Positions 12,430-15,076 of a stretch of 15,076 nucleotides of DNA are shown piece by piece. This DNA comes from Natronohydrobacter sp. (lineage in GTDB: Bacteria > Pseudomonadota > Alphaproteobacteria > Rhodobacterales > Rhodobacteraceae): NCBI GenBank assembly GCA_007117255.1, contig SKGU01000103.1:1-15076 (forward strand), given 5' to 3'. The translations under genes were made by a program, and so were the position numbers. The number at the start of each line of letters is the position of its first letter. Position 1 is the first letter of the stretch. The notes beneath the pieces were generated by a model, which had not been told where the DNA came from, ran no database searches, and saw only the letters and a program-made list of their open reading frames with translations.

Positions 12430-13794
12430 ATGAGTTTTGACTACGACCTGTTTGTGATTGGCGGCGGATCTGGCGGTGTACGCGCGGCGCGGATTGCGGC
12501 GTCTGAATACGGCGCACGCGTGGCTCTGGCCGAAGAATACCGGATGGGCGGAACCTGTGTCATTCGCGGCTGCGTGCCGAAAAAACTTATGGTGTTCGCA
12601 TCGGGCTTTCCCGGCGCTGTCGCAGATGCGCAGGCCTATGGCTGGGACGCGCAGATCGGCGCGTTTGACTGGGGTGCATTCCGCGCCAAGCTGGACACCG
12701 AGTTGACCCGGCTTGAAGGGATTTACCGCGCCAATCTGGACCGCGCAGGCGTGACTGTTCATGAGTGCCGCGCCACAGTTGCGGGGCCGCATGAGGTGCG
12801 TCTGGCCGATGGCCGCGAGATCAGCGCCAAACATATCCTGATCGCCACCGGGGGCCGCCCGGTTGTGCCTGAAAAATGGCAGGGCATGGGGTGCATGACC
12901 TCGAACGAAGTGTTCCTGATGGACCGCCTGCCCAAGTCGATCCTGATCGTGGGCGGAGGGTATATCGCGTCGGAATTCGCCTGTATCTTCAACGGCCTTG
13001 GCGTGAAGACCACGCAATTCTATCGCGGTGCACAAATCTTGCGTGGCTTTGATGAGGAAGCGCGTGGGCATATCGCGGATGAGATGTGCGCCAATGGGGT
13101 TGACCTTCATCTGGGCACAGACGTGCTGGAGATGGAGGGACGTGACGGGCAAACCTGGGTCAAATCCACAACCGGGCACGATGCGACTTATGATGCAGTG
13201 ATGTTCGCCACGGGTAGGCGCCCTAACAGCGACGGGCTGGGACTGGAGGCGCTGGGGATTGAGTTGAAACCGAATGGCGCAATTCCCGTGGACAACTACA
13301 GCCAGACGGCGGTGCCGTCGATCTATGCGGTGGGCGATGTCACGGACCGTGCCAATCTGACGCCTGTGGCGATCCGCGAAGGCCATGCATTCGCCGATAC
13401 GGTCTTTGGCGGGAAACCCACATACTTCGATCACGGCCTGATCCCGACCGCCGTGTTCACACAGCCTGAATTCGGCACGGTGGGGCTGAGCGAGGAAGAC
13501 GCGCGCGCCAAGGGGCCAGTCGATGTGTATTCGGCAGCGTTTCGTCCGATGCACAGTCTGTTTGCCGGGCGCAACAGCCGCGCGCTGATGAAGCTTATCG
13601 TCTGCACGGCAACAGACCGTGTTTTGGGATGTCACATCGTCGCAGATCACGCCGGTGAAATGATACAGCTTGCGGGCGTCACTATGTCAATGGGGGCCAC
13701 AAAAGCCGATTTTGACAGGACTTTGGCAGTTCACCCCTCTATGGCCGAGGAACTGGTCACAATGCGTACAGCGACCCGCTCACATACCGATTAA
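12430..13794 (+). CDS. gor: Glutathione-disulfide reductase (NADPH)
   Basis: A 454-residue flavoprotein disulfide reductase that reduces glutathione disulfide with NADPH. The FAD loop GGGSGGVRAARIAA is at 11-24. The redox pair Cys43/Cys48 lies in GGTCVIRGCVPKK, the form usual in plant, cyanobacterial and alphaproteobacterial enzymes. The NADPH-domain loop GGGYIA is at 175-180. The second FAD motif (YAVGDVTDR) follows, and the dimer-domain active-site His435 with Glu440 is in VHPSMAEE. The VIRGC form and the YRGAQILRGFDEE segment favour glutathione reductase over dihydrolipoamide or mercuric reductase. AAGGGG overlaps the rpiA stop region just upstream of the ATG. Pairing with rpiA couples NADPH-linked metabolism with its use. 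Confidence 0.95.
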   Translation: MSFDYDLFVIGGGSGGVRAARIAASEYGARVALAEEYRMGGTCVIRGCVPKKLMVFASGFPGAVADAQAYGWDAQIGAFDWGAFRAKLDTELTRLEGIYRANLDRAGVTVHECRATVAGPHEVRLADGREISAKHILIATGGRPVVPEKWQGMGCMTSNEVFLMDRLPKSILIVGGGYIASEFACIFNGLGVKTTQFYRGAQILRGFDEEARGHIADEMCANGVDLHLGTDVLEMEGRDGQTWVKSTTGHDATYDAVMFATGRRPNSDGLGLEALGIELKPNGAIPVDNYSQTAVPSIYAVGDVTDRANLTPVAIREGHAFADTVFGGKPTYFDHGLIPTAVFTQPEFGTVGLSEEDARAKGPVDVYSAAFRPMHSLFAGRNSRALMKLIVCTATDRVLGCHIVADHAGEMIQLAGVTMSMGATKADFDRTLAVHPSMAEELVTMRTATRSHTD

Positions 13795-13806
13795 GGGTTG
13801 AATTTA

Positions 13807-13828
13807 TGGGCCAGTGGCCCAATTTTCT
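13807..13828 (+). terminator. Possible terminator after gor
   Basis: TGGGCC (13807-13812) pairs with GGCCCA (13816-13821) around a 3-base loop, followed by ATTTTCT (13822-13828). It starts 12 bases past the gor stop and ends 38 bases before hflK. The stem is short and the T-run is only four bases, so termination would be partial. It separates rpiA-gor from hflK-hflC. Confidence 0.45.
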
Positions 13829-13866
13829 AACGAAACAGAGACACAAACCAAACGAATGGAGTCCGG

Positions 13867-14997
13867 ATGTCTGGCAACAATGGTGGACCCTGGGGCGGCG
13901 GCGGTGGCAATCGCGGTGGCGGCAACAGGGGCAACGGCGGCGGGGGCGATCGCGGGGATGGACAACCCCAGATGCCCGAAATCGACGAAATCGTCAAAAA
14001 AGGGCAGGAACAACTGCGCGTCCTAATGGGTGGCGGTGGTGGTCGTGGCCCCAATGGCAGCGGGACCGGTGGCCCCGGCTTCTCGAAACGCGGGGTGTTG
14101 TTGGGTCTGGTCGCACTGGTGGCGATGTGGGCTTTTGCGTCATTCTACACTGTGCGCCCAGAAGAACGTTCGGTGGAACTTCTGTTTGGTCAGTATTACA
14201 AAACTGGCAATCCTGGCCTGAACTTCGCACCATGGCCCGTTGTGTCGCATGAAGTAGTGCAGGTGACGACAGAACGCGTGACAGAGGTTGGCACTGGACG
14301 CAGCGCGCTGGACACGGGCCTGATGCTGACCCGCGACGAAGCTGTGGTCGATATCGAATTTCAGGTCGTCTGGAACGTGACCGATCCGGCGCGATTCCTG
14401 TTCAATCTGGCTGATCCGCGCGAAACTGTGCGCGCCGCGTCAGAATCTGCGATGCGTGATATTATCGCGCGGTCTGAACTGTCGCCCATTCTGAACCGCG
14501 ACCGCGGCGCGATTGCTGCAGATCTGCGGCAGGCCGTACAAGAGCTGCTCGACAGCTACGAATCAGGTATCAACGTCATTCGTGTGAACTTTGACAAGGC
14601 CGACCCGCCCGAAGGCGTGATCAATGCTTTCCGCGACGTGCAGACCGCGCGTCAGGAACGTGACCGTCTGGAGCGCGAGGCCGATGCCTATGCAAACCGG
14701 GTTCTGGCACAAGCACGCGGTCAGGCAGCACAGCTTCAGGAAGAAGCCGAAGCTTACCGCGCTGAAGTGGTCAATAATGCACAGGGTGAAGCAGCACGCT
14801 TTATCTCTGTCTATTCTGAATATGTGAACGCCCCGGAAGTGACGCGCAAGCGGATGTATCTTGAAACCATGGAACAGGTGCTTGGCGACATGAACCTGAC
14901 GATTCTGGATAACGTGACTGGTGGCGAAGCCGGTGGCAGCGGTGTTCTGCCCTACCTGCCGCTGGATGGTCTGACGCGCCCGAGAGGAACAAACTGA
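13867..14997 (+). CDS. hflK: HflK, SPFH/band-7 subunit of the HflKC complex
   Basis: A 376-residue inner-membrane protein that forms, with HflC, a large cage around the FtsH protease and modulates its proteolysis. The N-terminal cytoplasmic part is extremely Gly/Asn/Arg-rich (about 3-32, again 55-72), followed by one membrane helix (about 77-95, GVLLGLVALVAMWAFASFY). A periplasmic SPFH domain starts at VRPEERSVELLFGQY, and a long Ala/Glu/Arg-rich coiled coil follows (RQERDRLEREADAYANRVLA onward). A GGAG site (13858-13861) is 5 bases before the ATG. The stop codon overlaps the hflC ATG (TGATG), the usual hflK-hflC arrangement. Confidence 0.96.
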   Translation: MSGNNGGPWGGGGGNRGGGNRGNGGGGDRGDGQPQMPEIDEIVKKGQEQLRVLMGGGGGRGPNGSGTGGPGFSKRGVLLGLVALVAMWAFASFYTVRPEERSVELLFGQYYKTGNPGLNFAPWPVVSHEVVQVTTERVTEVGTGRSALDTGLMLTRDEAVVDIEFQVVWNVTDPARFLFNLADPRETVRAASESAMRDIIARSELSPILNRDRGAIAADLRQAVQELLDSYESGINVIRVNFDKADPPEGVINAFRDVQTARQERDRLEREADAYANRVLAQARGQAAQLQEEAEAYRAEVVNNAQGEAARFISVYSEYVNAPEVTRKRMYLETMEQVLGDMNLTILDNVTGGEAGGSGVLPYLPLDGLTRPRGTN

Positions 14998-15076
14998 TGA
15001 AAAAAGCAGGATTTCTGCTGCCGATTCTGGTCGTGGCGATTGTAACGGCTTTTTCGGCACTCTTCGTCGTAGACGA
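14997..15076 (+). CDS. hflC: HflC, N-terminal fragment (3' end outside window)
   Basis: The ATG at 14997 overlaps the hflK stop (TGATG) and follows a GAGAGGAAC site. The visible 26 full codons read MKKAGFLLPILVVAIVTAFS followed by ALFVVD. This is the short basic start and single membrane helix that begin HflC proteins. The rest lies beyond the right edge. Identity rests on this helix plus the invariant hflK-hflC pairing. Confidence 0.93.
   Translation, partial: MKKAGFLLPILVVAIVTAFSALFVVD

Noticed and set aside
12298..13650. 450-codon minus-strand open frame opposite gor
   Set aside because: gor has every expected flavoprotein motif on the plus strand. The antisense product is rich in His, Arg and Cys with no domain pattern.
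1..15076. CRISPR arrays, insertion sequences, prophage, tRNA or rRNA genes
   Set aside because: No regularly spaced direct repeats, transposase or integrase motifs, or cloverleaf-like stretches were seen. The genes are ordinary chromosomal ones.

Overview
The window reads as chromosomal DNA of a Rhodobacterales alphaproteobacterium (Rhodobacter/Roseobacter relatives). The grounds are high GC, alphaproteobacterial flagellar regulators (FlaF, FlbT, a DUF1217 protein) directly behind a flagellin, a CryB/PhrB-type iron-sulfur photolyase homologue, and protein sequences typical of that order. Identities come from motifs and remembered family sequences; no database search was run.

Layout. (1) Bases 1-1829, plus strand: the 3' end of a flagellin gene, a strong intercistronic hairpin, then flaF, flbT and a DUF1217 gene, each overlapping the next by 4 bases. 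This is the end of a flagellar cluster. (2) Bases 2006-5332, minus strand: a compact set in transcription order short-chain dehydrogenase, (6-4) photolyase/cryptochrome homologue, and HisC-fold aminotransferase. The first two overlap and the third follows after 37 bases. (3) Bases 5401-8611, minus strand: ileS, then a small DUF2798 membrane protein, with a perfect 16-base inverted repeat between them. (4) Bases 8612-8877: a 266-base divergent intergenic region holding the most interesting signal. A good minus-strand promoter appears to start transcription exactly on the ATG of a 15-codon ORF with three Ile codons, and that ORF runs into a strong hairpin upstream of ileS. (5) Bases 8878-11054: a VOC-family protein gene (plus) converging on cutA (minus), which lies downstream of sdaA (minus). 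(6) Bases 11188-15076, plus strand: a c-type cytochrome lipoprotein, rpiA, gor, hflK and the first codons of hflC.

How the genes fit together. Most are housekeeping: isoleucyl-tRNA charging, serine catabolism, the pentose phosphate pathway (rpiA) next to the NADPH user glutathione reductase, and HflKC control of the FtsH protease. The photolyase group is the most accessory-like block. No mobile element, CRISPR array, rRNA or tRNA gene was seen. No stretch over 300 bases lacks a gene.
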